This document shows, one piece after another, positions 1 to 9,400 of a DNA stretch of 40,295 nucleotides. A program made the translations under genes and the position numbers. Position 1 is the first letter of the stretch. Every line of letters begins with the position of its first letter. The notes below the pieces were generated by a model. That model was given only the letters and a program-made list of their open reading frames with translations, was not told where the DNA came from and did not search any database. Source of the stretch: an uncultured Pseudomonadales bacterium (GTDB lineage Bacteria > Pseudomonadota > Gammaproteobacteria > Pseudomonadales > Azotimanducaceae); the NCBI GenBank assembly GCA_938017975.1, contig CALIKQ010000018.1, positions 1 to 40,295 of the forward strand, written 5' to 3'.

Positions 1-249
1 GGGCACTGAAAACGCTAATCCATGGGCCTGGCCCATTCCATGATAGGGGTCTTGTCCTAGGATAACGGCTCGAACCTCATCAAACTCAACCCGATTTAAC
101 GCCTCGAAACAGACTTCGAATCGGGGGAAAACTTGCTTTCCAATCACAAGATCTTGGCCAAGGCGCACCTCGATCGATTCCAACTGCTCGATCATCGCTC
201 GGTCAAGTAATCGCTCTCGCCAAGAAATCGCGTGCAAATGGGAGTGCAT
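1..249 (-). CDS. ung: Uracil-DNA glycosylase, N-terminal part (cut by window edge)
   Basis: Family 1 uracil-DNA glycosylase removes uracil from DNA as the first step of base excision repair. The 83 visible codons read without a stop from an ATG at 249 to the window edge. They contain the family signature LGQDPYHG, which holds the catalytic Asp of the water-activating loop, followed by GQAHGLAFSV, which lines the uracil pocket. The C-terminal part with the HPSPLS-type loop lies outside the window. The start is 5 bases after the lysS stop, so ung is probably the last gene of a prfB-lysS-ung transcript. Identity is firm from the motif; only the 3' end is missing. Confidence 0.93.
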   Translation of the reverse strand, partial: MHSHLHAISWRERLLDRAMIEQLESIEVRLGQDLVIGKQVFPRFEVCFEALNRVEFDEVRAVILGQDPYHGMGQAHGLAFSVP

Positions 250-254
250 CAACG

Positions 255-1751
255 TCAGGTTTTGGGGCGCATGTGCGGAAATAAAACCACATCTCGGATC
301 GACGCGGCATCCGTTAAAAGCATCACTAAGCGATCGATACCGATCCCCTCTCCAGCCGTAGGAGGCAAACCATATTCAAGCGCAGTGACATAATCTTGAT
401 CGAAATACATCGCTTCACTGTCCCCCGCTGCACGTGCTGCCACTTGAGCTCTAAACCGCTCAGCCTGGTCTTCCGCATCGTTAAGCTCTGAAAAGCCATT
501 AGCAATTTCTTTACCCATCACGAACAATTCAAACCGATCCGTCAATTCCGGGTTTTCATCGCTACGCCTTGCAAGCGGTGAGACTTCAATCGGATGCTGG
601 GTAATAAACACGGGTTGCTCGATCCGATCCTCCACAAGCGCTTCAAACAGGGCCAGGTGAACCTTACCCAAACCCCAATGATCAGGTACCTCGATATTAA
701 ACCGCTCTGCAGTGGCGACTGCCTGACTTAAAGATGCAATATCGTCAAACTCAACCGACTCAACATAGGTAATGATGGCCTGTTCCATGGTGAGTCGCGG
801 AAAGTTCGGAGCAAAATCAAGCTCCTTACCCTGATACGTAAAATCGAGTCGACCGAGCACCCTTTGCGCAGCAGCTCTAAAAAGATCTTCCGTCAACGTC
901 ATCAAGTCCTGATAGTCTGCATAAGCCCAGTAAAACTCAAGCATTGTAAATTCAGGACTGTGTTTGGTTGACATGCCCTCATTACGAAAATTGCGGTTGA
1001 TTTCGAAAACTTTCTCAAACCCTCCGACCACCAATCGCTTCAAATTAAGCTCAGGCGCAACTCGCAGAAACATATCAACATCTAGCGCATTGTAGTGCGT
1101 GATAAACGGTGTTGCTGTAGCGCCCCCAGGGGTCGACTGCATCATCGGTGTTTCGACTTCCATAAAATCTCTGTCCATCAAAAACCGGCGAATGCTGTCA
1201 GTAATTTGCGCGCGGCGCACAAAGGTTTCCCGCGCGTCCTCATTGACCATCAGGTCTAAATAACGCTGCCTGTAGCGGGTTTCAGTATCAGTTAAGCCTT
1301 TGTGCTTCTCGGGTAGAGGACGCAAACTTTTCGTCAAAAGCCGAACCGAATCCGCCGCCAGAGACAACTCGCCTTTCATGGTTTTCATGAGCACCCCGAT
1401 CGCACCCACAATATCCCCAATATCTAGACTCTTAAATGCGTCATAATCTGCAGAGCCAAGACTTTTTTCGGTGACATAGAGCTGAATTCTGCCCGCCCCA
1501 TCCTGAAGGGTAAGAAAGCTCGCTTTCCCCATGATCCGCTTTAAAACGATGCGTCCAGCGACTTGGGCCGACACATTCGATTCGGCCAAAGACTCTTTTG
1601 TTACGTCTCCAAACTCTAGATGCAAAGACGCTGAGAGATGTGATCGACGGAAATCATTGGGAAATGCGGCGCCCTCGACCCGAAGCTTATCGAGCTTGGC
1701 CTTTCGCACGGCAATCAGTTCGTGTTCTTCTTGGCTTGAATCTGATGACAT
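255..1751 (-). CDS. lysS: Lysyl-tRNA synthetase, class II
   Basis: Charges tRNA-Lys in the cytoplasm. The 498-residue product matches the class II LysRS length. It has an N-terminal OB-fold anticodon-binding domain (about residues 55-150). Motif 2 contains [15 protein letters not shown], and motif 3 is [11 protein letters not shown] near the C terminus. The open frame extends upstream to 1862, but the ATG at 1751 is preferred: it is preceded by AGGAATA and gives the usual [12 protein letters not shown]-type beginning. The extra upstream codons overlap the end of prfB. It follows prfB by 28 bases, the usual prfB-lysS order in gammaproteobacteria, and is probably co-transcribed with it. Confidence 0.96.
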   Translation of the reverse strand: MSSDSSQEEHELIAVRKAKLDKLRVEGAAFPNDFRRSHLSASLHLEFGDVTKESLAESNVSAQVAGRIVLKRIMGKASFLTLQDGAGRIQLYVTEKSLGSADYDAFKSLDIGDIVGAIGVLMKTMKGELSLAADSVRLLTKSLRPLPEKHKGLTDTETRYRQRYLDLMVNEDARETFVRRAQITDSIRRFLMDRDFMEVETPMMQSTPGGATATPFITHYNALDVDMFLRVAPELNLKRLVVGGFEKVFEINRNFRNEGMSTKHSPEFTMLEFYWAYADYQDLMTLTEDLFRAAAQRVLGRLDFTYQGKELDFAPNFPRLTMEQAIITYVESVEFDDIASLSQAVATAERFNIEVPDHWGLGKVHLALFEALVEDRIEQPVFITQHPIEVSPLARRSDENPELTDRFELFVMGKEIANGFSELNDAEDQAERFRAQVAARAAGDSEAMYFDQDYVTALEYGLPPTAGEGIGIDRLVMLLTDAASIRDVVLFPHMRPKT

Positions 1752-1779
1752 GGGTATTCCTATTTTAAAGCGCTGAGCT

Positions 1780-2878
1780 TCAGAGCCCCTGCTTAAGGCT
1801 TGCCTCGATAAAAAAATCGAGTTCTCCATTGAGCACGGACTGAGTATTGGATGTTTCAACATTGGTTCTAAGATCTTTGATTCGCGCAGAATCTAAAACA
1901 TAGGATCTAATTTGACTACCCCAGCTGATATCGGATTTGTTGTCTTCAATCTCTTGGAGCGCTGAATTTCGTCGCTGCTCTTCCAACTCATAGAGTTTAG
2001 CTTTGAGTTGTTTTATCGCTTGATCTTTATTTTTGTGTTGCGATCGCTGATTCTGACATTGAACCACAAGGCCTGAAGGTTCATGAGTCAGCCGTATCGC
2101 AGAATCGGTTTTGTTCACGTGCTGACCACCGGCACCGCTGGCTCGGTACGTATCCACACGCACATCGGACATATCCAGATCGATATCGATGTCGTCATCA
2201 AGATCAGGTGAAATAAAAATTGAGGCGAACGATGTGTGCCTGCGGTTACCAGAATCAAAAGGCGACTTTCGAACCAAGCGATGAACACCAGTTTCAGTTC
2301 GCAACCAACCGTACGCATAAGCTCCTTCGACCAAAACCGTAGCCGATTTAATGCCAGCAACATCACCATCTGACAGTTCAATGATTTCAGACTTAAAGCC
2401 CTTTCTCTCGCACCACTTGAGGTACATACGAAGCAGCATGTCAGCCCAATCCTGAGCCTCTGTGCCGCCAGACCCTGCCTGAATTTCCAAATAGGCGGGA
2501 TTAAGGTCCATTGGTCCAGCAAACATTCGTTGGAACTCTAACTGGGCGAGGTTTTCAAGGTGTTTTTGGAGATCCGCTTCAGACTCGGAAAACAGTGCTT
2601 GATCGTCTTCTTCAACGGCAAGCTCGAGGATTTCAATCAGTTCGCTCAACCCTCGCTCTAGATCCTCGATGGTGAGCACCACGGTTTCCAGCGCTGAACG
2701 CTCTTGCCCCAGCTTTTGAGCTTTCTCTGGATTATCCCAAACTCCTGAATCCGCAAGCTCTAGCTCAACCTCAGCAAGACGTTCCTTCTTCTCTTCGTAG
2801 TCAAAGATACCCCCTCAGAACCTGGGTTCGATTCTGACTGTCTTTGATTCTTGCAAACAACGCATTGCTTTCTAACAT
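1780..2878 (-). CDS. prfB: Peptide chain release factor 2, with programmed +1 frameshift
   Basis: RF2 recognises UGA and UAA stop codons and triggers peptide release. Reading starts at the ATG at 2878 ([11 protein letters not shown]...), meets an in-frame TGA at codon 26, and continues in the +1 frame to 1780. The joined product is 365 residues, the same length as E. coli RF2. The codon-recognition motif SPF occurs in [15 protein letters not shown], and the catalytic GGQ in [13 protein letters not shown] frame-blind gene caller would report only about 300 residues starting near 2682, losing the N-terminal domain. The start codon has GGAAGA upstream. lysS follows directly. Confidence 0.96.
2800..2815 (-). 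promoter_or_regulatory. prfB programmed +1 frameshift site
   Basis: The minus strand reads AGG GGG TAT CTT TGA C at codons 22-26 of prfB. AGGGGG is the internal Shine-Dalgarno-like stimulator, CTT is the slippery codon, and TGA (2803-2801) is the in-frame stop. Slippage from CTT to UUU-type pairing moves the ribosome into the frame beginning GAC TAC GAA. This is the classical autoregulation: low RF2 slows termination at UGA and raises frameshifting, so more RF2 is made. All parts are seen directly. Confidence 0.96.
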
Positions 2879-2950
2879 GTTCTTCCACTGATTAAACTAA
2901 TTGGGGGCTCAGCGTTTACGATCGACCGCCTTAAAATGATACTTCTAGCA

Positions 2951-2981
2951 CTGCGCTCGCTACCCTAACAGGGCGAGGCAG
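2951..2981 (-). other. Imperfect 12-bp hairpin in the recJ-prfB gap (possible prfB leader)
   Basis: The 329-base gap between prfB and recJ (2879-3207) holds no convincing gene. At 2951-2981 the arms CTGC, CTCG and CCCT pair with AGGG, CGAG and GCAG around an AAC loop, with a one-base and a three-base bulge. No U-tract follows on either strand, so it is not a standard terminator. Together with the -10 box at 3165-3170 it would lie in a long prfB 5' leader. Function unknown. Confidence 0.4.
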
Positions 2982-3164
2982 CGGCTTTCTCAACCACAAC
3001 CCATCTCAGTATTTCGCTTTTTACCCCGTTGCCAGTGATCACACCGAGTACAACGAGGCACTGCGCTGGCCAACACCGAACTGGGCCGATGCATAGGGAC
3101 AAACAACCCTCATTCCCTGCTTCACGCTGTAGTTGCGTCTGCTCAAACAAAGCGCAGAAACCCG

Positions 3165-3170
3165 ATTATA
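3165..3170 (-). promoter_or_regulatory. Candidate -10 box for prfB-lysS-ung
   Basis: A perfect TATAAT lies on the minus strand just downstream of the recJ stop, with only a poor -35 (TGGTTG at 17 bases). If used, it would give prfB a leader of about 280 bases. The consensus -10 is seen; promoter activity is inferred. recJ read-through is the alternative. Confidence 0.4.
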
Positions 3171-3207
3171 CGCGATGCCATCTCACCCAACCAGAGGATG
3201 AAAGGGA

Positions 3208-4881
3208 CTATAGGCAGTGTGAGATGATTAACTGGGGTCGGTCTACACCGCGAAACCGGTTGACATCCAACCTAAAGACAAAGTGTGCCATTCTGGACTC
3301 AATCACTCGATCACGATTAAAAAAAATACCTTCCAAAACCTCTTCAAAGCGGGGACTTAACAACTTGAGCCGCAGATGTCCTCCTGCAAGGAGCTTTTGT
3401 TCCAGTACTTCTAATTGTTCGTCAAAAACAGGCATCGGAAAGCCCTGTCCCCATGGATGATCTCGAACCAATGCAGCGACAGCGACCAAATCAAAAGTCT
3501 GGGGCAAGCCATCGCTGATCACAGTTTCGTCGAGAACCCTTCCCTGCAACGCCAGCGCTGAAAATTCGTTGAATTTTTCACGAAACGATTCAAAATCGCG
3601 CTTTTGAATCGTGACGCCGGCAGCCATCGCATGACCTCCAAATTTTTGAAGCAAGCCTTGGCAATCACGATCCATCTCGACCAACAAGTCTCTGAGATGC
3701 AGGCCTTCAATTGAGCGGCCTGATCCCTTTAAAAGCTCGCCATCCACCTCGGTAAAAATAAATACCGGCCGGGAACATTGCGCCCGCACCCTGGCTGCAA
3801 GAATACCAATGACGCCCTCATGCCACCGAGGATCAAACAGACTGACTCCGAATAGACCCTGTATTGACTCAGCCGCTACCTCTGGCAGCCACTGGTTTGC
3901 CTGCTGTGTCATTTCTTTTTCGATTCTGCGCCGCTCTTTATTTAATCCGTCTAGTCTTTGAGCTTGAGCCTCGGCAGAGTGCGTTGGCGCTAGCAAGCAT
4001 TCAACGCCCAATGACATATCATCAAGCCTTCCGGCTGCGTTTAACCTCGGCGCGATATTAAAAGCAATTTGCTGCGAGGTTAAAACTCGACCATCGAGTC
4101 CGGCCACATCGATCAAAGCTTTAATTCCTGGTCGAGCACGGCCCGAGCGTATTTGTCGGATCCCCGCCTGTACGAGGCGACGATTGTTATTATCAAGGAT
4201 AACCAAATCCGCCACCGTCCCGAGCGCGACAAGATCAAGCAAGCTCGCCAAACGGGCACCCGTTTCAGGTAGCGCTCCACTTGCAGCGAGGGCCTGTCTT
4301 AAGGCGACAAGGACATAGAACGCCACACCTACCCCAGCCAAATTCTTACTCTCGAACGAGCAACCTCGCTGATTAGGATTAACAATCGCATCCGCGATTG
4401 GGAGCTGCTCTCCTGGCAAGTGATGATCTGTCACAATGACATCCAGGCCTAGGGATTTGGCATATTGGACACCATCAATACTCACAATGCCCTGATCTAC
4501 GGTGACAATTAACCCCGGATGTTCAGCCATTGCCAAATCGACTAATTCCGGACTTAAGCCGTAACCCAAATTAAACCGATTCGGAATCAGGTACCGAACA
4601 TCTGACGCGCCCAGCAGACCCAATCCCTCTACCATCACTGCACAGCTTGTCGCACCGTCGGCATCGTAATCGCCGATGATCAAAATGGTTTCTTGACGCC
4701 GTATTGCGTAGGCAAGCCGATCGGCCGCCCTTGTGACACCCCACAGATTATCCGGCGGCAACAAGTCCTTGAGTTGATAGCTGGCGACAGGGTCGCCCTT
4801 GACCCCTCGCAACGCTAATAATTCTGCTTGAGTGAGCGGTTCCGGACCAACGCATTCTGGCCTTCTCGAGAGCCTCACCAA
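3208..4881 (-). CDS. recJ: Single-stranded-DNA-specific 5'-3' exonuclease RecJ
   Basis: DHH-family exonuclease that degrades single-stranded DNA in recombination, mismatch and base excision repair. The product is 557 residues, near the usual 570. Motif I is GDYDADG (Asp71, Asp73, Asp75). An Asp follows in VTVDQG (Asp129), and the DHH motif is TDHH (152-154), all Mn2+-binding positions. The DHHA1 and C-terminal OB regions follow. No ATG is near the start: TTG at 4881 (preceded by AGAAG) or GTG at 4878 are the options, 8 bases after the hom stop. It lies in a tight hom-recJ arrangement, where thrC often intervenes in relatives. Confidence 0.94.
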   Translation of the reverse strand: MVRLSRRPECVGPEPLTQAELLALRGVKGDPVASYQLKDLLPPDNLWGVTRAADRLAYAIRRQETILIIGDYDADGATSCAVMVEGLGLLGASDVRYLIPNRFNLGYGLSPELVDLAMAEHPGLIVTVDQGIVSIDGVQYAKSLGLDVIVTDHHLPGEQLPIADAIVNPNQRGCSFESKNLAGVGVAFYVLVALRQALAASGALPETGARLASLLDLVALGTVADLVILDNNNRRLVQAGIRQIRSGRARPGIKALIDVAGLDGRVLTSQQIAFNIAPRLNAAGRLDDMSLGVECLLAPTHSAEAQAQRLDGLNKERRRIEKEMTQQANQWLPEVAAESIQGLFGVSLFDPRWHEGVIGILAARVRAQCSRPVFIFTEVDGELLKGSGRSIEGLHLRDLLVEMDRDCQGLLQKFGGHAMAAGVTIQKRDFESFREKFNEFSALALQGRVLDETVISDGLPQTFDLVAVAALVRDHPWGQGFPMPVFDEQLEVLEQKLLAGGHLRLKLLSPRFEEVLEGIFFNRDRVIESRMAHFVFRLDVNRFRGVDRPQLIISHCL

Positions 4882-4889
4882 AATCGCTT

Positions 4890-6158
4890 CTAAAAAACTC
4901 TGATTTTTTGGATCTTACCGAGTACCGCATCGTGTTGCTCCAACTCTGCAACCGCTTGTTCAACCACGCCTTGCAGAATTGGATCCGTCACAAGCGCGAC
5001 GGTAGCACAATGATTCGCTGCGTCTTCTTGCAAAATTTTGTCCAACGAAATTCCAAAATCAGCCAAGACCGTCGTGATTGCGGACATCACTCCCGGCCGG
5101 TCCTCAACCGTGATTCTGAGATAAAATCCCGCTTTAGTCTCTTCCGGACGGAGAACCTTCAAGGGCTGATCATTGCGCGTCAACGCGTCAGAACCGGGGC
5201 CCAAAACCTGGCGATGTAAGTCAATCAAGTCTGCCACCACCGCATTTCCCGTTGGCCCAGCGCCGGCGCCGGCGCCGCTACAAAACGTTTCTCCTGCTGC
5301 ATCACTCGAAACCAAAACGCCATTGAGCACACCATCAATGCCAGACAATATCGCGGAAGTCGCAACAAAGCAGGGATAGACGGCCATCTCAAGTGATGCT
5401 CCCAATAATCGAGCGACACCAAGATGCTTGATGCGGTATCCGAAGGCCCTTGCAAATTTAAAATCCGATGGCTCGATTTCTGTAATCCCTTCGATATGAA
5501 CCTGATCAAATCGTAAGGGCTGGTTAAATGCCAAGGCGCCTAATATCGTCAGCTTATGAGCGGCATCCGTGCCATCAATGTCAAATGTCGGATCAGCTTC
5601 GGCATAGCCAAGAGATTGAGCTTCGGCTAAAACAGCTTCAAAAGAACGACTAACTCCTTCACTGGCCATTTCGGTTAAAATAAAGTTGGCCGTTCCATTA
5701 ATAATGCCAGCAATCCAATCGATCCTCGCACCTGCCAAACTTTCTCGTAAAACCTTAATGATCGGAATGCTGCCGGCAACCGCAGCCTCGAATTTCAAAG
5801 ACACCTTATGCTCGGCCGCCAGATCGAACAAGGCGTCACCATGCTCGGCAATCAAGGCCTTATTGGCGGTTACGACAGACTTGCCCGCTTTGAGGGCCTG
5901 TTCAATCAGGCGCTTAGCATCGGTTGTGCCACCCATCAATTCGACGATGACATCGACATCGCTGCGTTCGCAAACTGAGCTGAGGTCAGACGTAAATTCA
6001 TAACCTTGAAGCGGTCCGTCTAGCGGTCGCCGCCTAGACGCAACCACGGCTATCTCTATGTCCTCGCCGCCTCTCAGGCTGATTAAATCAGCATTATCAT
6101 GGAGGATTTGGGCAACTCCTGTGCCGACGGTGCCCGCTCCACAGATTGCGATTTTCAC
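4890..6158 (-). CDS. hom: Homoserine dehydrogenase
   Basis: Reduces aspartate semialdehyde to homoserine in Thr/Met synthesis. It is a monofunctional enzyme of 422 residues. The N-terminal Rossmann motif is GAGTVGTGVAQIL. The catalytic domain includes GIINGTANFILTEM and the EADPTFDIDGTDAAHK region. A C-terminal ACT domain (about 345-422, FYLRITVEDRPGVMSAI) is the usual allosteric module. Start is GTG at 6158 with GGGGGAG seven bases upstream, 3 bases after the aminotransferase stop, so the two are translationally close. A GGCGCC microrepeat near 5261-5278 encodes GAGAGAG. thrC, the frequent downstream partner, is absent here; recJ follows instead. Confidence 0.95.
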   Translation of the reverse strand: MKIAICGAGTVGTGVAQILHDNADLISLRGGEDIEIAVVASRRRPLDGPLQGYEFTSDLSSVCERSDVDVIVELMGGTTDAKRLIEQALKAGKSVVTANKALIAEHGDALFDLAAEHKVSLKFEAAVAGSIPIIKVLRESLAGARIDWIAGIINGTANFILTEMASEGVSRSFEAVLAEAQSLGYAEADPTFDIDGTDAAHKLTILGALAFNQPLRFDQVHIEGITEIEPSDFKFARAFGYRIKHLGVARLLGASLEMAVYPCFVATSAILSGIDGVLNGVLVSSDAAGETFCSGAGAGAGPTGNAVVADLIDLHRQVLGPGSDALTRNDQPLKVLRPEETKAGFYLRITVEDRPGVMSAITTVLADFGISLDKILQEDAANHCATVALVTDPILQGVVEQAVAELEQHDAVLGKIQKIRVF

Positions 6159-6161
6159 AAA

Positions 6162-7364
6162 TTACTCCCCCCCTTTTTGGGAACTCACCCAATCGGTTGC
6201 CAAAACGCGTTTGATTCCACGTAAAGCCTGACGCGTCCGGTGTTCGTTTTCGATCAGCGCAAACCGAACATGGTCGTCACCATACTGGCCAAAGCCGATC
6301 CCCGGGGAGACCGCCACTTTCGCTTCAGTAATCAGGTACTTTGAAAATTCCAAAGAACCCATCCCGCGAAATCGCTCTGGAATCTTGGCCCAAACAAACA
6401 TCGTGGCCTTCGGCGGAGTTACCTCCCAGCCTGCAGCATTCAAGCCTTCACACAATACATCACGGCGATTCTTATACATTTCCCGAATTTCGGCCACGCA
6501 GGATTGATCACCCTCCAAGGCCGCAATCGCAGCCACCTGGATCGGGGTAAAGCTGCCATAGTCAAGATAGGATTTCATTCGGGCCAAAGCGCCGACCAAA
6601 GTCGGGTTGCCGACACAAAATCCGACACGCCATCCAGGCATGTTGTAACTCTTAGACAGTGTAAAGAACTCTACAGCAATGTCTTTTGCGCCCTCTACTT
6701 GCAGGATTGAAGGCGCTTCATATCCATCAAAACAAAGGTCTGCATAGGCCAGATCCTGGACGATCCAGAGATTGTTTTCTTTGGCAACCGCAACCACCCG
6801 CTCAAAAAACTCAAGCTCGACGCAATGCGCGGTCGGATTGCCGGGGAAGTTCAGCACCAAAACCTTTGGCTTGGGCCAAGTATTTTTAATCGCGTTTTCG
6901 AGCTCAGAAAAAAAATCAACTTCATCAGTCAGAGGCACATGCCTTACATCGGCACCCGCAATGACAAACCCGTAAGGATGAACAGGGTAGGAGGGATTAG
7001 GCACCAAAACAGAATCGCCAGGGCCAAGAATACCCATGGCCAAATGCGCGATGCCCTCTTTTGAACCAAGGGTAACGATCGCCTCCGACTCGGGATCAAG
7101 GGAGACCTGAAAACGGTCCTGGTACCAATTACAGATTGCCTGGCGTAGTCGCGGGATGCCTTTAGACTGAGAGTACCGATGCGTGTCTCCTCGGCTCACC
7201 GTCTCAATCAATTTATCGACGATGTGCTGGGGTGTGGGTTGGTCTGGATTGCCCATACCAAAATCGATAATGTCCTCCCCCCGCGCCCTGGCCTCTTTTT
7301 TGAGCGCATCAGTAATACTAAAAATATAAGGAGGTAACCTTTGGATCCTCTGAAAATCTTCCAT
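6162..7364 (-). CDS. alaC: PLP-dependent class I aminotransferase (AlaC-like alanine transaminase)
   Basis: Fold-type I aminotransferase, probably the pyruvate/glutamate alanine transaminase of the AlaC group. The N terminus [15 protein letters not shown] and [19 protein letters not shown] are typical of this subfamily. The PLP lysine lies in [15 protein letters not shown]. In many gammaproteobacteria this gene immediately precedes hom, as here. The frame opens at TTG 7379, with ATG at 7370 and 7364; 7364 is chosen because it aligns with family N termini and has GAG upstream. No strong ribosome binding site exists: the expected region is occupied by a CACAA pentamer array. Substrate assignment rests on subfamily resemblance only. 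Confidence 0.85.
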   Translation of the reverse strand: MEDFQRIQRLPPYIFSITDALKKEARARGEDIIDFGMGNPDQPTPQHIVDKLIETVSRGDTHRYSQSKGIPRLRQAICNWYQDRFQVSLDPESEAIVTLGSKEGIAHLAMGILGPGDSVLVPNPSYPVHPYGFVIAGADVRHVPLTDEVDFFSELENAIKNTWPKPKVLVLNFPGNPTAHCVELEFFERVVAVAKENNLWIVQDLAYADLCFDGYEAPSILQVEGAKDIAVEFFTLSKSYNMPGWRVGFCVGNPTLVGALARMKSYLDYGSFTPIQVAAIAALEGDQSCVAEIREMYKNRRDVLCEGLNAAGWEVTPPKATMFVWAKIPERFRGMGSLEFSKYLITEAKVAVSPGIGFGQYGDDHVRFALIENEHRTRQALRGIKRVLATDWVSSQKGGE

Positions 7365-7380
7365 ATTCATCTCAATCAAT

Positions 7381-7412
7381 CACAACACAACACAACACAA
7401 CACAACACAACA
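7381..7412. repeat. Pentanucleotide tandem repeat (CACAA)6 just upstream of alaC
   Basis: Six perfect CACAA copies plus CA (TTGTG on the gene strand) end 10-16 bases before the candidate ATG codons of the aminotransferase. All three frames leaving the array hit stops before the start codon. A copy-number change would therefore alter the 5' untranslated region and not the reading frame. Confidence 0.95.
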
Positions 7413-7507
7413 GCCCATTTTATTCGAAGCAATCATGGCGGGGCCCCTCTAGGTGGGATCGAGCTTCCCTCCCGCGAAGTCATGCAACTCTTTTCAGAGT
7501 TTGTAGG

Positions 7508-7536
7508 GGTATAAGTGCCGTTCTTGTTACACGCAA
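7508..7536 (-). promoter_or_regulatory. Candidate sigma70 promoter for alaC-hom-recJ
   Basis: On the minus strand TTGCGT (7536-7531) and TATACC (7513-7508) are separated by 17 bases, in the 250-base gap after dsbC. The match is moderate (3/6 and 4/6). The transcript would carry the CACAA array in its 5' leader. The rest of 7413-7627 holds no gene or clear terminator. Confidence 0.4.
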
Positions 7537-7627
7537 GCAGCCCTTGTTGAGAGAACCTCCTGCTGGTATCGCCGAAACACTGCGCCAAGAAAGCAGCGAT
7601 GTTCGGCTAAATCCGATCACAGGACAC

Positions 7628-8395
7628 TCAGCCTCCTGCTTCGATACCCAGTTCCGCCGCTAATCGATCCGCAGGTAAGTACCCGGGCAATATGCGACCA
7701 TCCTCTAAAATGATCGAGGGTGTCCCAGTCACGCCAACAAGCGCACCCATTTCAAAATGAGATTTTACAGGATTGTCGCAAGACACCGCCTTGATGGCTG
7801 TTCCAGCTTTCGCTCGAGTCAGCGCTTTCTTTTGATCAGGCGCACACCAAGCAGACACGATTTTGTCATAGCTCGCCGAACCAATTCCTGCTCGAGGATA
7901 GGCAAGGTATCGCACTGCGATTCCGAGACGATTCAACTCAGGAACCTCTTGGTGTAATTTTCGACAATAACCACAGTCAATGTCAGTGAAGACAGTCACC
8001 GCTGTCTTCCTTCGTTCTGGAGGAGGCGAAAACACGACCATCTCACTCTCGGGTAGCTCATCGATCAGTTGTTTTCGAGCAGCATTTCGTTTTAGTTCGG
8101 AGAGATTCACCAAACGCTGATTGAACCGTTGATAAACATCGCCAAGAATAAAATAACTGCCTGAAGCATCCGTCAAAAGCACCGTCCCGTCGGTGAGCTT
8201 CACGTCATAGAGGCCCGGAACATCAGCAACCGTCACTGACTCGATCGGTAATCCACTCGCTTCAAGCGCTTTGTTAAGCGTTTTCAAAGCCGCAGGATCT
8301 GCCATCGCCGATGACCATCCAAAAGTTATCAATAATGAAAAAAAGACCGCGGTGAGTCGAATCCGTTGCAGGATACTCATTGCTGTGAAATACAT
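7628..8395 (-). CDS. dsbC: Thiol:disulfide interchange protein DsbC
   Basis: Periplasmic disulfide isomerase that repairs wrong disulfides and is kept reduced by DsbD. A signal peptide covers about residues 1-32 (basic RIR, hydrophobic stretch, cleavage near AMA/DPAA). The N-terminal dimerisation domain is followed by a thioredoxin fold with the active site CGYC (Cys141, Cys144) and cis-Pro in GVTGTPSIIL. A second Cys pair (SAWC...VSC) matches the structural disulfide of DsbC. ATG 8395 is preceded by GGGGA and is preferred over ATG 8380. It lies between xerD (63-base gap) and alaC, the usual xerD-dsbC-hom neighbourhood. Confidence 0.93.
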   Translation of the reverse strand: MYFTAMSILQRIRLTAVFFSLLITFGWSSAMADPAALKTLNKALEASGLPIESVTVADVPGLYDVKLTDGTVLLTDASGSYFILGDVYQRFNQRLVNLSELKRNAARKQLIDELPESEMVVFSPPPERRKTAVTVFTDIDCGYCRKLHQEVPELNRLGIAVRYLAYPRAGIGSASYDKIVSAWCAPDQKKALTRAKAGTAIKAVSCDNPVKSHFEMGALVGVTGTPSIILEDGRILPGYLPADRLAAELGIEAGG

Positions 8396-8458
8396 GATTT
8401 TTCCCCGGGCGACCGAAGGCTGAGTTTAAAGCATCAAGGAGACACTCAACAAGCGGAT

Positions 8459-9400
8459 TCAGCCCCGAGGGTGGTGAGCCGCATGGAGCGCCTGCATTCG
8501 ATGCTTGGCGACATGCGTGTAAATTTGTGTTGTCGATAAATCAGTATGGCCCAGAAGCAGTTGTACAACCCTCAAATCGGCGCCATGGTTCAACAGATGC
8601 GTTGCAAAAGCGTGCCTCAAGGAATGTGGGGATAGTGGCTTGGCGATCCCGGCCTCCGCAGCATGCCGTTTAATCAAATACCAAAATGCTTGGCGAGTCA
8701 TTATGCGCCCACGGTTACTCGGAAAAAGGACGTCACTCGGACCACCTCGGCGCATCAATGTCATCCGGTGCTGTTCAATAAAGCCCGATACCCAATCAAT
8801 CGCTTCCTCTCCGAGAGGCACTAATCGCTCTTTATCTCCTTTCCCGATAACCCTCAGCACCCCCTGCCGAAGATTAAGGTTCCTCAGCTGCAAGCTCACC
8901 AATTCAGAGACCCTGAGCCCTGTTGCGTAGAGCAACTCAAGCATTGCCCGATCGCGAAACCCCATGCTGGTCAAAACATCCGGCGCTTGCAATAAGGCCT
9001 CCACTTCGTCTTCAGACAACGTATCCGGTAACTTTCGGCCCAGTTTTGGATTGTCCACACGCAGGGTAGGGTCTTTGCTGATTTGCCCTTCGCGGAGCAG
9101 AAAATGATAAAACGATCGAATCGACGACAAAGCTCGCGCTGTAGAACGACCGGCAATGCCCTGCTCAAACCGATGCGCTAAGTAAGCCAGAATATCTTCA
9201 CGCTGAACCGTGAGCAGGGCGAGGTCGGTGGATTGCAACCAAATCGCAAAATACCTGAGATCACGACCATAGGATTCGAGAGTATTTTTACTCAGCCCCT
9301 TCTCCATCCAGCGGCTGTCCAAGAACCGCTCGATAGCAAGCAGATGATCACTGCTGATCTGGGCTGACGCGCTATCTGCATTATCCCTCGGCGACATCAT
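8459..9400 (-). CDS. xerD: Site-specific tyrosine recombinase XerD
   Basis: Resolves chromosome dimers at dif together with XerC under FtsK control. The product is about 313 residues. The N-terminal SAM-like core-binding domain includes FLDSRWMEKGLSKNTLESY. The catalytic domain carries the Arg of ATGLRVSELVSL, Lys of GKGDKERLVP, HSLRHAFATHLL (His-x-x-Arg), the second His of LLGHTDLSTT and the Tyr nucleophile in QIYTHV. The open frame extends to 9448, but ATG ATG at 9400/9397 fits family starts and overlaps the end of the MFS gene by about 20 bases. XerD rather than XerC is inferred from the dsbC-hom neighbourhood and sequence style. Confidence 0.92.
   Translation of the reverse strand: MMSPRDNADSASAQISSDHLLAIERFLDSRWMEKGLSKNTLESYGRDLRYFAIWLQSTDLALLTVQREDILAYLAHRFEQGIAGRSTARALSSIRSFYHFLLREGQISKDPTLRVDNPKLGRKLPDTLSEDEVEALLQAPDVLTSMGFRDRAMLELLYATGLRVSELVSLQLRNLNLRQGVLRVIGKGDKERLVPLGEEAIDWVSGFIEQHRMTLMRRGGPSDVLFPSNRGRIMTRQAFWYLIKRHAAEAGIAKPLSPHSLRHAFATHLLNHGADLRVVQLLLGHTDLSTTQIYTHVAKHRMQALHAAHHPRG

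Noticed and set aside
2818-2838. tRNA-like GGTTCGATTC
   Set aside because: It lies inside the prfB coding sequence and has no cloverleaf.
2965-3150. 61-codon minus-strand open frame upstream of prfB
   Set aside because: Non-ATG start, no recognisable domain, overlaps the hairpin; probably chance.
5261-5278. GGCGCC microrepeat as a regulatory repeat
   Set aside because: It encodes the glycine-alanine stretch of homoserine dehydrogenase and is explained by coding.
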